Below, in pieces: positions 1 through 8,837 of a stretch of DNA of 46,234 bases. A model generated the notes under the pieces. That model was not told where the DNA came from. It saw only the letters and a list, made by a program, of their open reading frames with translations, and searched no databases. The position numbers and the translations under genes are program-made. This DNA comes from a virus: positions 1-46,234 of the IMG/VR virus record IMGVR_UViG_3300036846_000897; one strand, written 5' to 3'. Position 1 is the stretch's first letter, and each line of letters starts with the position of its first letter.

Positions 1-381
1 GAACAGATCGCCGCGATACTTAGGCCCGCGATTGATGAAGCTGCCGGCCTTGGCGATGGCGCCGGCGACGGTGGCGGACAGGCTCTCCTGCGTCACATAC
101 AGGCACTCGGTGCCCATCGGGTTGGGCGTCGTCTGGTAAGCGTTGAAGTGCACGCTGACGTCGAGGTCGCGGGTCTGGCTGTTGTGGAAGTTGACGATGC
201 GGTTGAGGTTTTCCGACTGATCGTCCGAGATGTCGTCGTGGAATGTCACCACGCCGACGCCGGCGGCGCCGAGAGTGTTGGCCACCGCCTCGACCACGCG
301 CCGCGCCTCGTTGACCTCATCGAGATAGCCCGACGCGCCGCGGATGTATTTGCCGTGGCCTGAGCTGATGACGATCTTCAT
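1..381 (-). CDS. N-acetylmuramoyl-L-alanine amidase domain of endolysin, 3' end cut by window
   Basis: N-terminal 127 residues of a zinc-dependent cell-wall amidase (Amidase_3 family), which cleaves the bond between MurNAc and the L-Ala of the peptide stem. The protein opens MKIVISSGHGKYIRG. Its three expected zinc ligands are visible: His9 in SGHG, Glu25 in NEARR and His78 in SVHFNAY. The start is fixed by a GAGGTG ribosome site that overlaps the stop of the tail-spike gene, 9 nt upstream. The frame is still open at base 1. The catalytic Glu segment (PAxLxE) that normally follows is absent. The matching C-terminal end of an amidase enters at the other window edge (46234, same strand), so this is the 5' part of the gene at 45024-46234. 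Role: host lysis. Confidence 0.9.
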   Translation of the reverse strand, partial: MKIVISSGHGKYIRGASGYLDEVNEARRVVEAVANTLGAAGVGVVTFHDDISDDQSENLNRIVNFHNSQTRDLDVSVHFNAYQTTPNPMGTECLYVTQESLSATVAGAIAKAGSFINRGPKYRGDLF

Positions 382-390
382 GAGCGCACC

Positions 391-2907
391 TCAATGAAAC
401 AGCGGGCCGACGATGATGTTGGTTCGATGTACCGTCGAGCTATCGAAGCTGAAGATGGTGCCGATCGACGTTCCCAAAAACTGGTTGGGCACCGTCGTGG
501 TGTCGACGTTGGCGTCGTTGACCAGCATGATCGACCCCTGCGCCGCGGTCTTGGCGAGGCACCAGGGCTGATTGGCGCCGAACATTTGCCAGCCTTGCGA
601 CGCGCCCCCGCAATAGGTCGCCTGAAAGCCCGCGGCGAACGGCACCGCATTGGCATCGACGCAGATGTTGCCGTTCACCACCACATCGGTGGCACTCGTC
701 ACCAGGATGCACAGCCCCGGCGTGTTGGAGATGAAGTTGTTCGAGACGATGTAGTTCTGGCTCGCCACGGCGGGCGGATAGAACCCATCGGCGCCGACAC
801 CGGCAAGACCACTGCCGACCGAGATCGCCGCTGAACCCCATCCGGTCTGCGGGTATCCGTTGCTCACGACCACCGGCGCCCAGATCGTCTTGAAGTCCGT
901 CGTGCCATAACCGGCGCCGATGACTTTGTTGCCGCGAAAGATGATGTTCCGTGCGCCGGGGCCATCACCAAAGTTTGTCGGCAAGCCGGGTTGCGCGAAG
1001 TTAATCCCTGCGACCAGAGGACCGAAGTAGCCGTTGCTGAGGACGTTGTTCTCGACGAGCCCATTCGAGTTGAGGAACGAGAGCCGGCCGTGGGTATCGT
1101 GCGAGCAGCTGTTTCTGACGATGAAGTTCGGCGCCGACCAGGCCGGCTGGCCGAACCACGGCAGCTGCGCCGCCGGCAGGTTTATGTAGGGGTTCAGCTC
1201 AGGGACAGCCGGAAAAGTAAAATGCCACAGCGTGCCGCTCATGCACTGCGCCGGCACCATGCAGCTCATCGACGTCCACGACGTCACCGGCATCGTGCCG
1301 ATCTGCTTGTAGGTGTACGGGTCCATGAACTTGAGAACATCGGTCGGACCAGGGGCGTGATTGATGACGAGACCGGCGTCCATGATGAACTGGTCGTTGC
1401 GGGTCAAGCGCTGCATCTGCGCCACGGCGCCGCGCATGTAATAGGTGTCGTCTTCGATCAGGCCGAACTGGCTGTTCTCGATGAGCACATTGCCCTGGCT
1501 GCCGTTGCTGTCGTTGTCGCCGAAGATCGAGACGTAGCGCGGCTGCTCGCCGGGGGCGAGAAGCGCATCGGGCTTGCGTTCGATGACGAAGTTCGACAGA
1601 CGCAAGCCCTGTGAGTGCGGCCCCTGGATGAGGCCGCCGCCACCGCCGCCGTAGATGCGGATGTTCTCGAACGATTGATTGAAGGCGTCGGTGCCCGGCA
1701 GGAAAGCTTCTCCGGTCCGCACGATCATGATCGCCGGTGTGTTGGTGGGAAACAGGACCGTGTTGAGTTCCGGGCTGATCGCATAGTAATACAGCCCATC
1801 CATCGCAAAATTGGGATTGAACGGACACACGACCGTCGGTGGAGCACATCCGCCGGCCCCGCGTCCGCCGGCCCGCAGCTCGTAGGTCCGCGTCGTGAAA
1901 TTATAGGCATCGACCACGTACACTGGAGGCGGGTTGGTCGGGTCCGGAACGTAATAGGTGCCGTTGGTGACGTTGAACAGCTGGCAGTTCGGGACGCTGA
2001 TCAGCGCCATGCACTGCGTGGGCGTCGCGGTGACGAGCGTCCCGGGGATCGCCGTTATGAAATCCCAGTCGAAGGTGATGTCGCGGGCAAGGTGCCGATC
2101 GCCGCCGGTCACGACGCCGACCACCGATCCGGCCAGCGAGGACCTCTGATTGAAAAACACATGCGTGGTGGGCTCGGCCCCGCTCGCCACCGAGGCGCCG
2201 GCTAGGATGAGATCGTTGATGGCGGGCGCGCTGACCGCGGCGCCGAAGTTGACGTTGAAGTCGAAGCCGCCGGTGCCCCAGATTGGATAAACGAGGCCCG
2301 CGCCCACCGCGCCGGTGCCGTTGTCGAGGTGGTAGTCACCGGCCGAGAGCTGGACTGTGCCGCCACCCGGCAATGCTATGAGCGCATTGTTGATGTTGTT
2401 GTAGTCGCTGCAGCCCGATGCGCCGGCGCATGGCGGCACGCTGATGATGTTCGCCCCGGCGATCGAGGCGATCGGCGCCTGGACGGTGAAAGCCACCGTG
2501 GTGCCGTCGGCCGCGGTAAAGCTCTCGGTGCGATCGACGCCGAGCTTCGAGGGATCGACCGGCACCATCGGCGGGCAATTGAACGGCTGGGTGATGTCGC
2601 TCACCACCCCGTTGAACACGTTCGACGAGGCCGCCCCCTGGCTGACGCTGTAGTAGTAGATCGTGTTCACGACCGCGGTGCTGTCGGTGTAGGTGCTCGT
2701 CGTCGAGGTGCCGATCACCGCGGGCGTCGGATTGGCGTCGGTCCACCGATTGATGTTCTTGGTGCCCGCGGGCCCCGTCCAGGCCAGCGCCAAGCCTGCC
2801 GTCGGATGCGTCGGCGTCACGGTAAGGTTGGAGAACTGCGCAAACGCAGGACCGGTGATCAAAGCAAGCAGAAGGGCGAGAAGTGCGCGCATCAGTGGAT
2901 TGTCCAT
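391..2907 (-). CDS. Putative tail spike, parallel beta-helix protein with signal-like N-terminus
   Basis: Large protein (833-838 aa) of the right-handed beta-helix type used for receptor binding or polysaccharide degradation. A GGGTVQLSAGDYHLDNG segment near residues 183-199 matches the usual start of pectate-lyase-like helices. After it come many Asn/Gly-rich rungs such as NNVLSNGYFG and NFISNTPG. The N-terminus reads like a Sec signal peptide (MRALLALLLALITGPAFAQ), odd for a virion protein. Two starts are possible: ATG at 2907, or ATG at 2892, which overlaps the stop of the upstream fibre gene as TGATG and begins exactly at the signal peptide; I favour 2892. It sits between the tail fibre and the endolysin, the usual place for adsorption proteins. 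No catalytic residues were identified. Confidence 0.75.
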   Translation of the reverse strand: MDNPLMRALLALLLALITGPAFAQFSNLTVTPTHPTAGLALAWTGPAGTKNINRWTDANPTPAVIGTSTTSTYTDSTAVVNTIYYYSVSQGAASSNVFNGVVSDITQPFNCPPMVPVDPSKLGVDRTESFTAADGTTVAFTVQAPIASIAGANIISVPPCAGASGCSDYNNINNALIALPGGGTVQLSAGDYHLDNGTGAVGAGLVYPIWGTGGFDFNVNFGAAVSAPAINDLILAGASVASGAEPTTHVFFNQRSSLAGSVVGVVTGGDRHLARDITFDWDFITAIPGTLVTATPTQCMALISVPNCQLFNVTNGTYYVPDPTNPPPVYVVDAYNFTTRTYELRAGGRGAGGCAPPTVVCPFNPNFAMDGLYYYAISPELNTVLFPTNTPAIMIVRTGEAFLPGTDAFNQSFENIRIYGGGGGGLIQGPHSQGLRLSNFVIERKPDALLAPGEQPRYVSIFGDNDSNGSQGNVLIENSQFGLIEDDTYYMRGAVAQMQRLTRNDQFIMDAGLVINHAPGPTDVLKFMDPYTYKQIGTMPVTSWTSMSCMVPAQCMSGTLWHFTFPAVPELNPYINLPAAQLPWFGQPAWSAPNFIVRNSCSHDTHGRLSFLNSNGLVENNVLSNGYFGPLVAGINFAQPGLPTNFGDGPGARNIIFRGNKVIGAGYGTTDFKTIWAPVVVSNGYPQTGWGSAAISVGSGLAGVGADGFYPPAVASQNYIVSNNFISNTPGLCILVTSATDVVVNGNICVDANAVPFAAGFQATYCGGASQGWQMFGANQPWCLAKTAAQGSIMLVNDANVDTTTVPNQFLGTSIGTIFSFDSSTVHRTNIIVGPLFH

Positions 2908-4385
2908 GCTGTGCCGCTGCAGTAGACCGGCATGTGGTTGGTGCCGCCGCCGGGCGCATAGGCGGCGTTGAAGGTGGTCGAGGGCGCGTCGGAGACGGCG
3001 GCCCAGGTGCCTTCGGCGGCAGCATTGCAGGTCGGCAGCGCCGGCCCTGACGCCTTGTAGACAGTCCCGGTCTGCAGTGTCGTGGTCGAGGCTACAGGAC
3101 CAAAGAGTGTCATTGCGGCGGGACGGGTCAGGCCCCAGTCAAGCCTGCGCACGCCGTTGCCGTCGCAAAAGGCGAGGGTGCCGCTCACCGTCGGCGTCGC
3201 CGTATAATCGCACGCTCCGATAATCGTGTTGGCGCTTCCGGTCGTCAGGCCGTTGCCCGAGCCCACCCCGATCCCGATGTTGAGGTCCCCGGTCACCAGG
3301 CGCAGCGCGGTGGCGCCGATCGCAACGTCGCCGTTCGACGAGAGCGCCGCCCCCAGCGAGCTAGGGCCGAAGGCGACGTTCTGTATTCCGGTGGTGAGAG
3401 CGGCTGCCGCATTGACGCCGAAAGCCGTGTTGTTGGTCCCGGTGGTGAGGGCAACCAGTGAGGCGTATCCAAAGCTGCTGTTGCCGCTGCCGGTCGTCAT
3501 GGCAGACAGATTGAAAGCGCCAAATCCGGAGTTCGTTCCGGTGCCCGTCGGCGACGCATTGGCCCCGGCGCCCTGGCCGACATAGGTATCGAGATTGGCC
3601 GTCGAGGCATTCAGGCCAAGGCTGTTGGTCATGGTGTTGAGAAACAGCGGCGGGAGCGGTGTGAATGGCAGGCACGCCGTGACGGGAGCCACCGCATTGG
3701 TGTTGTTGCACGGGTAGGTGTAGGCCGGCATCATGTTGATGAGGCCGCCGCCTCCACCTCCACCTCCACCGCCGCCACCGCCCACCGTGACTATAGGCAG
3801 GCCGAAGTCATCGAACCCGAGCACCATGTCGGCGCGGGCGATCGCCGGTGGCAGCGGTGCGAACACCTCGCCCGGCTGGCCGACGATCGCCCGATTGACC
3901 TTGTCCCAGACCTCGCGGTTCTGCGCGACGATGTCAGTGATCACCTGATTGAGCGAACGCGCATCGACGCCGCGGTCCTCAGGGAATTGCGACGCCCGCC
4001 GCGGCCGGCGATCGCCGACGATCGTCACCGCACCGGTCTGCGGCATGGCGAAGGTAAGCACCGCGTCGGTGATCGGGCGGGCGATGTTGCCGAGCGGACC
4101 GGTGACACTCGTCAGCGCCCAGCCGGAGACCGGGTTGGTCGAGAGGACCGCAGCGCCGTTGATGAATACCTGGAGCCAGGCATCGACATCCGTGCCGTCG
4201 CCGTAGATGGCAAAGCCCACCGAGCAGGCGCAGGTCGACGCGGTGATGTTGTAGCTGGTGAGTCGCGGCGCGTCGGGCAGCGGCGGGACGGCTGGCGGCG
4301 CCTGGGACGAAGCCAGGGCCGTGAGGCCGAACAGGAAGGCGAGGGCCATGGCGATCTTGCGCATGGCCGGGACCATGCCGGCCAT
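2892..4385 (-). CDS. T7 gp17-like tail fibre with poly-Gly hinge and adhesin-like repeats
   Basis: Tail fibre. Residues about 40-172 resemble the T7 gp17 N-terminal domain that attaches the fibre to the tail, including FPEDRGVDARSLNQVITDI and an amphipathic helix behind it. A run of 13 glycines (about 202-214) forms a hinge. Residues about 245-400 carry repeated units of the kind TGxNNTAFGxxAAAALTTG, like head repeats of trimeric autotransporter adhesins. The C-terminus is probably the receptor-binding tip. The first 27 residues look like a signal peptide (MRKIAMALAFLFGLTALASS from Met8), which conflicts with cytoplasmic tail assembly. It follows the ejection-protein genes, the same position as gene 17 in T7. 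Confident of fibre, less so of the start. Confidence 0.8.
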   Translation of the reverse strand: MAGMVPAMRKIAMALAFLFGLTALASSQAPPAVPPLPDAPRLTSYNITASTCACSVGFAIYGDGTDVDAWLQVFINGAAVLSTNPVSGWALTSVTGPLGNIARPITDAVLTFAMPQTGAVTIVGDRRPRRASQFPEDRGVDARSLNQVITDIVAQNREVWDKVNRAIVGQPGEVFAPLPPAIARADMVLGFDDFGLPIVTVGGGGGGGGGGGGGLINMMPAYTYPCNNTNAVAPVTACLPFTPLPPLFLNTMTNSLGLNASTANLDTYVGQGAGANASPTGTGTNSGFGAFNLSAMTTGSGNSSFGYASLVALTTGTNNTAFGVNAAAALTTGIQNVAFGPSSLGAALSSNGDVAIGATALRLVTGDLNIGIGVGSGNGLTTGSANTIIGACDYTATPTVSGTLAFCDGNGVRRLDWGLTRPAAMTLFGPVASTTTLQTGTVYKASGPALPTCNAAAEGTWAAVSDAPSTTFNAAYAPGGGTNHMPVYCSGTAWTIH

Positions 4386-4410
4386 CGTTTACCTCGGCAA
4401 AGCACCGAGG

Positions 4411-7400
4411 TCAGGGAGGACCGAGGTTGCGGTTGGCCTTGTCGAGCGTGCGGTGCAGCCAGTGGAGGCCCTGGGTCGAATGCAACCGGCGGCGGGCGGT
4501 GACATCGTGGCCCGTCCACGTCCCCGGCGTCGTCCCGCCGTTCCCGCCCGACATGTCGTCGAGCTTGTCCATGGTCGATGGACCGACCACCTGGTCGAAC
4601 ATGCTGCGATTGGCATCGCGCTCATGCTTGGACTTCTTGCCGTCGACAGCGCGGAACAGGCTGCCGGACTTCTCCGCCGCCTTCACCACCCGCGCCGCCC
4701 TGGTGCCCTCGGTGAGCCAGCCCAGCTCGCTGTGCTTGAGCGCCTCGCCGAGCCACTCCTTCGGGTCCTTCGAGGTCTTCTTGCCGGTCACCATGGCCTC
4801 GAGTTTGTAGGACAGCAGGCTGACCGCCGTCGGCCACATGACATGCTTGAGCAGACCCTCGGCATCGGCGCGCGGCAGGTTCGCCATCAGGGTGCGGGTG
4901 GCCGAGGCGCCGAAGAACTCCTTGAGCTGGCCGATCATGCCGAGCGCGACCGCGCCGATAAAGCCGGGCCGGTCGATGCCGGGATTGACCACGCCGAGAT
5001 TAATGTCGCGCTGGATGGCGGTCTCGAATGCGGCGCGCGCCTCCTGGCTGGTCCACTTCTCGGTGTTGGGCAGCAGCACGCTGTCGACCTTGGTGCCGCT
5101 CGCCTCGTACTCGTCGGCAATCTTCGACCACATCCCCTCGGGGATACCGGCGCGCTCCAGCGCGATGAGCTGGTTCTCGGTCGCGGTGCCCTTGGCTGCC
5201 GCCTTGGCAGCGCGATAGATGCCGGTCGACGACACCACGCCGGCCGCCGTGTGCAGCACATCGATCTGCGGCTGGATCATCTTGACCAGCGCCAGCGGGT
5301 CGGCGCCGGCTTGGAGCGTGGTCTCGGCCGTCGAGGCGGCGATATGGGGCGCCGGGTTGCGCGCGGCATCGAGCGCCAGGCCCATCACCTGGGCCTGCCG
5401 GGACGCCTCCCGGGCGAGCTTCTCGTCGGTCATCAGCGACTGTAGGAGGGGCTGCCAGGCGTCCCTGAACACCGTGTCGAGCCCCCAATTGGTGAGAGCG
5501 GCAGCAATCTCCGGGACCGATTGAAGCGCCTCCAGGCCCATCCTGGGAGCGCTGGCGAGGGCATGGGCGGCAGCCGCCAGGTCGCCGATGTTGCGCACCG
5601 GCGCCTCGGGCGTGACGGTGTGGAGGCCGCGCAGCCGGTCGCGCTGCAGGGCGAGGTCGGCGAGATCGCCCGCCTGCGCTGCCGTGGCCGCCGCCTCTTC
5701 GCCCTCGCCCACGGCGCGCACGGCGTGGTCCTGGGCAACGGCCTCGAACACCTTCGACGCTGCGGGGTCGCCGAACCGCTCGGACAGCAGCACGTCCGGC
5801 GTGAAGGTCTTGGCGTAGGCGTCCCATGCCTTCTCGACGTTGCGCTCGATCCACGGACGCGCCCAGGCATTGGAGACGTCGAGCACGCGCTCGACCGGCC
5901 GGTCATCGACACGGGGGAGGCGATCGTCGGGCATGGCGAGGATGTCGTCGGTCAGCTTGGTGGCACGCGCGCGCAGCGCCTGCAGCGAGGCGTCCGGCTT
6001 CGGCGCCAGCGGCGTCGCCGGCTCCTCCTCCTTGAGGCGGCCCTTGTAGGTGGGCTTGATGTGCGCGTTGAAGTGCTGCCCCGCCGAGGGCGCGGCGGCG
6101 AACTTGTCGAAGTCCTCCTTCGGCACCCCCTCATAGAGGTAGGTCTTGCCGGTCTTGGTGAAGGTGACCTGCAGCGTCTTGCTCCCCTCGTCGTAGGAGA
6201 AATTGGAGAACGCGCTGGACTTCGGCGGCTCCTGCTTCGGCGGCTCCTGCTTCGGCGGCTCCTGGTTGGCGGCGAGGTGGTCGGTGAGGTCCGCCTCGAA
6301 CTTCTCCCGGTCAGCCTTGATCGCGGTCTTGTTGAACTTGTGCGGGAAGAACCCCTCGCCCTCCGGCAGCTCGGCCCGCTTGAAATCAGGCACCGCCTTC
6401 TCGGCGCGGCCGGACATCTCCTCGAACATCGGCCTCGCCTGCTCGGCAGCACGGGCAACCTGCGGGATGTCGTGCTTGCCGTTCGCCATCAGCGCGTCGC
6501 CGACCAGGTCGCCGAACTGCTCGAAAGAGGTGATCGGCTCGCTGTCCGGCGGCTTCGGGTTCGCCGCGTAGTCCGTCCACTCCTTCTGCAGCGCGTCGTG
6601 CAGCCGGGCGGCGGCGACGCCCTGCTCGGTGTTCGACATCACCTCCAGCGAAGGCCCACCGCCCAGCGTCGACGGCTTGCCGTCGGTGTCGACCTTGGCG
6701 GTTGCCGCCGCCTCGACGAAGTCGTGGGTGGCGCGCCGCGCGGTGGGACTGTCGCTCTGCAGCGGCCGGCCGACGGCGTCATCGCCCAGCTTGACCTCCG
6801 GACCCGGCATCGGCCGGCCTTGGACGTTAGCGTCCCCTCTGGCGCGCTCGCCGTCCATCGTTTTGGTCAGAGCCTCGAACCGGCCGGGTGCCAGGAATGA
6901 GGCGCCGCTGCCGAGCAGAGCGCCGAGGATGGTGGCAGTGCCGACACTGGTGAGGCGCTCGCCAGCCGTGCGCTCGTCATATTGGCCGGCGAGCAGCGCC
7001 TCCGATACGCCCGCCTGAATGCCGAAGCCGGCGCCGGTCTCCAGCGCGCCCTGCACCCAGGGCTTGGTCTCCTTGAAAACCGTCATGGCAATCTTGCCGG
7101 GCAATATCCAGGTCGGATCGAGCCCGAAGTTGACGGCACCGGCGACGTAGCCCATCGCCCCGGAGCTGGCGAGCACGCGACGATCGGCGATGCCCTGGTC
7201 GATGCGCTGCCCCATCTGCTGGGTTTCTTGGGGCGAGCGCGAGCCGGCAAACTCCGGCGCATGCGCAACCCACATCGGGTTGTTCTTGATGTCGTCCCAG
7301 AACGAGTAGCCCTCGACCGGCGGGTTGGTCAGGACCTGCTGGCGGGTGAGCGCATTGACCAGCCAGTTGCCCTCGCGCAGCGCGCCGCCGATGACCTGCA

Positions 7401-7476
7401 TCGGCTCGGGCCCCGGCGGCGGCTGATAGGGCAGCGACTGCGGATGACTAAACTCGTCCTCGGGAACGGGGTCCAT
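4411..7476 (-). CDS. Large internal virion/ejection protein with embedded KTSC domain
   Basis: Protein of 1021 aa in the position of T7 gp16, the last internal virion protein before the tail fibre. Such proteins leave the capsid and form a conduit for DNA across the envelope. The N-terminus is polar; a Gly/Ala-rich hydrophobic stretch (about 105-200) could insert in membrane. Residues about 418-478 form a KTSC-type domain (start SSAFSNFSYDE, then LQVTFTKTGKTYLYEGVP). Just before it is a short tandem repeat, EPPKQEPPKQEPPK, probably a flexible linker. The rest is helical. The gene starts 2 nt after the stop of the lysozyme gene. Function is inferred from size and gene order; I see no transglycosylase motif here. 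Confidence 0.65.
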   Translation of the reverse strand: MDPVPEDEFSHPQSLPYQPPPGPEPMQVIGGALREGNWLVNALTRQQVLTNPPVEGYSFWDDIKNNPMWVAHAPEFAGSRSPQETQQMGQRIDQGIADRRVLASSGAMGYVAGAVNFGLDPTWILPGKIAMTVFKETKPWVQGALETGAGFGIQAGVSEALLAGQYDERTAGERLTSVGTATILGALLGSGASFLAPGRFEALTKTMDGERARGDANVQGRPMPGPEVKLGDDAVGRPLQSDSPTARRATHDFVEAAATAKVDTDGKPSTLGGGPSLEVMSNTEQGVAAARLHDALQKEWTDYAANPKPPDSEPITSFEQFGDLVGDALMANGKHDIPQVARAAEQARPMFEEMSGRAEKAVPDFKRAELPEGEGFFPHKFNKTAIKADREKFEADLTDHLAANQEPPKQEPPKQEPPKSSAFSNFSYDEGSKTLQVTFTKTGKTYLYEGVPKEDFDKFAAAPSAGQHFNAHIKPTYKGRLKEEEPATPLAPKPDASLQALRARATKLTDDILAMPDDRLPRVDDRPVERVLDVSNAWARPWIERNVEKAWDAYAKTFTPDVLLSERFGDPAASKVFEAVAQDHAVRAVGEGEEAAATAAQAGDLADLALQRDRLRGLHTVTPEAPVRNIGDLAAAAHALASAPRMGLEALQSVPEIAAALTNWGLDTVFRDAWQPLLQSLMTDEKLAREASRQAQVMGLALDAARNPAPHIAASTAETTLQAGADPLALVKMIQPQIDVLHTAAGVVSSTGIYRAAKAAAKGTATENQLIALERAGIPEGMWSKIADEYEASGTKVDSVLLPNTEKWTSQEARAAFETAIQRDINLGVVNPGIDRPGFIGAVALGMIGQLKEFFGASATRTLMANLPRADAEGLLKHVMWPTAVSLLSYKLEAMVTGKKTSKDPKEWLGEALKHSELGWLTEGTRAARVVKAAEKSGSLFRAVDGKKSKHERDANRSMFDQVVGPSTMDKLDDMSGGNGGTTPGTWTGHDVTARRRLHSTQGLHWLHRTLDKANRNLGPP

Positions 7477-7478
7477 GA

Positions 7479-8837
7479 CTATGCTCGATCCGCTGCCCTT
7501 GTTCGCTTTCTACTCTTCGGCAGGGCCTTGATTTCAGACACATCGGGAAGCCGGTCCGGCGGTGCGGCGCGCGGCTCGTCGCGCGATCTCCGCTCAGGCT
7601 GCCTGATTGGTTGTTTGGCGGCTTCGGTGGCGACCTCCTTGGCTCCAGGCAGAGCCACTCCACTGCCGAGCGACGGTTTCATGGCCGGCCGGCCAACCGT
7701 ACCAAGAGCGATGTTTCGCGCCGCCGCGATGCCTTCGGGGCTCGTCGGATCAAGCTCGCCAGCAAATACCTCCTCCATGGCCCTCGGACCCGCAAGCGCA
7801 CTGCTGACAGCGCCGCGCGCCATGGTTGGAATAATATGGGTGGCAACGTCAGTGGCGGCGCCCTCTCGACGGCCGCCCTCAGGGCGCACGGCGCGCCGCA
7901 TGCGGGCGGCAGCGGCAGAGGCTGCCTCATAGACGGTGCCGGCCTCGCTGACGTCCCCCGGTTCGTTCTGGCCAAACCATGCAGCTTCGCGGGCCCGGCG
8001 CGAGACGAGTCCCGGATTGACCGCGCCGCCGGCACGATTGTAGTTCAGAAACATCTCGCGGGCACCGTTGATATCCCCAGCACGGACACGCTCACCAAGG
8101 ACACCACTGGCCCAGCCACCACCGGCATTGTAGGTCAGCGAGGTGAGTGCTGCCCGGCTGCCGGCGTCGAGCTTCGGATTGACATTGTCGACGAACTGCG
8201 CCGCCTTGGTGATCTCCGTGCCGAAGCGCTCGTCGGCGGTTGCTCTGTCAATCACCTCGCCAGGATAATTGGCACGCGTCCCATACCCGCTCGAATACTG
8301 TTTATAGTCCCACCGCGCGACCGGCTCGAAACCCTCGCTCTGTTTAATGCCGGCAATAAACCTGTTGGAAAGTCCCGCCACTCCGCCCGGCGCCTGCGGG
8401 GTTGGCAGATCGACTGCATTGCCGGGCTCGACCCTGTCGAAGTAGCCCCTTAGCTCAGCCGGCTCGTGATGCTCCAGGTTGGTCGCGCCGGGCTTGAAGC
8501 TCCACGCACTCACGCCCGTCTCGCCGCCCGGCAGCTCCTCCCAGTGGCCGCCTTTGTTGCCGGCAACGCCGTGGTAGATGCTCTCGTCCGAGAACGTCGG
8601 GTGGTTTGGCTTCTTGAACGTGTCGGTGAGGTGGCCCTGGCCGAGCTGCGGGCCCTCGTCGGTGTCGCCGACGTTGGCGCGCCAGTAGCCCTGCATGTCG
8701 TAGTCCTTCAGCTCCTGGTGGACGTCGCGGCCGAGCTTGTCCGACTGCGCCTTCTCCCAGCCGTCATAACTCTGCTGCTCCGGCTCGCTGAGCGGCGTGT
8801 TGTAGTGCTCGGTGTAGTCGTCCTTACTGTCGGCCAT
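7479..8837 (-). CDS. Virion-associated lysozyme-domain protein (GH24-like)
   Basis: Protein of 452 aa with a central phage-lysozyme domain at about 155-300. The catalytic triad of T4/P21-type lysozymes is visible: Glu168 in KQSEGF, Asp177 in ARWDY and Thr187 in SGYGT. A later LTYNAGGG segment is also typical of the family. Flanking regions are low-complexity and acidic or Ala-rich. Because it lies among internal virion proteins and far from the lysis cassette, it probably opens peptidoglycan locally during DNA injection, as the gp16 transglycosylase domain does in T7. The start overlaps the upstream gene by 14 nt. The domain call is firm; the ejection role is inferred. Confidence 0.75.
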   Translation of the reverse strand: MADSKDDYTEHYNTPLSEPEQQSYDGWEKAQSDKLGRDVHQELKDYDMQGYWRANVGDTDEGPQLGQGHLTDTFKKPNHPTFSDESIYHGVAGNKGGHWEELPGGETGVSAWSFKPGATNLEHHEPAELRGYFDRVEPGNAVDLPTPQAPGGVAGLSNRFIAGIKQSEGFEPVARWDYKQYSSGYGTRANYPGEVIDRATADERFGTEITKAAQFVDNVNPKLDAGSRAALTSLTYNAGGGWASGVLGERVRAGDINGAREMFLNYNRAGGAVNPGLVSRRAREAAWFGQNEPGDVSEAGTVYEAASAAAARMRRAVRPEGGRREGAATDVATHIIPTMARGAVSSALAGPRAMEEVFAGELDPTSPEGIAAARNIALGTVGRPAMKPSLGSGVALPGAKEVATEAAKQPIRQPERRSRDEPRAAPPDRLPDVSEIKALPKSRKRTRAADRA

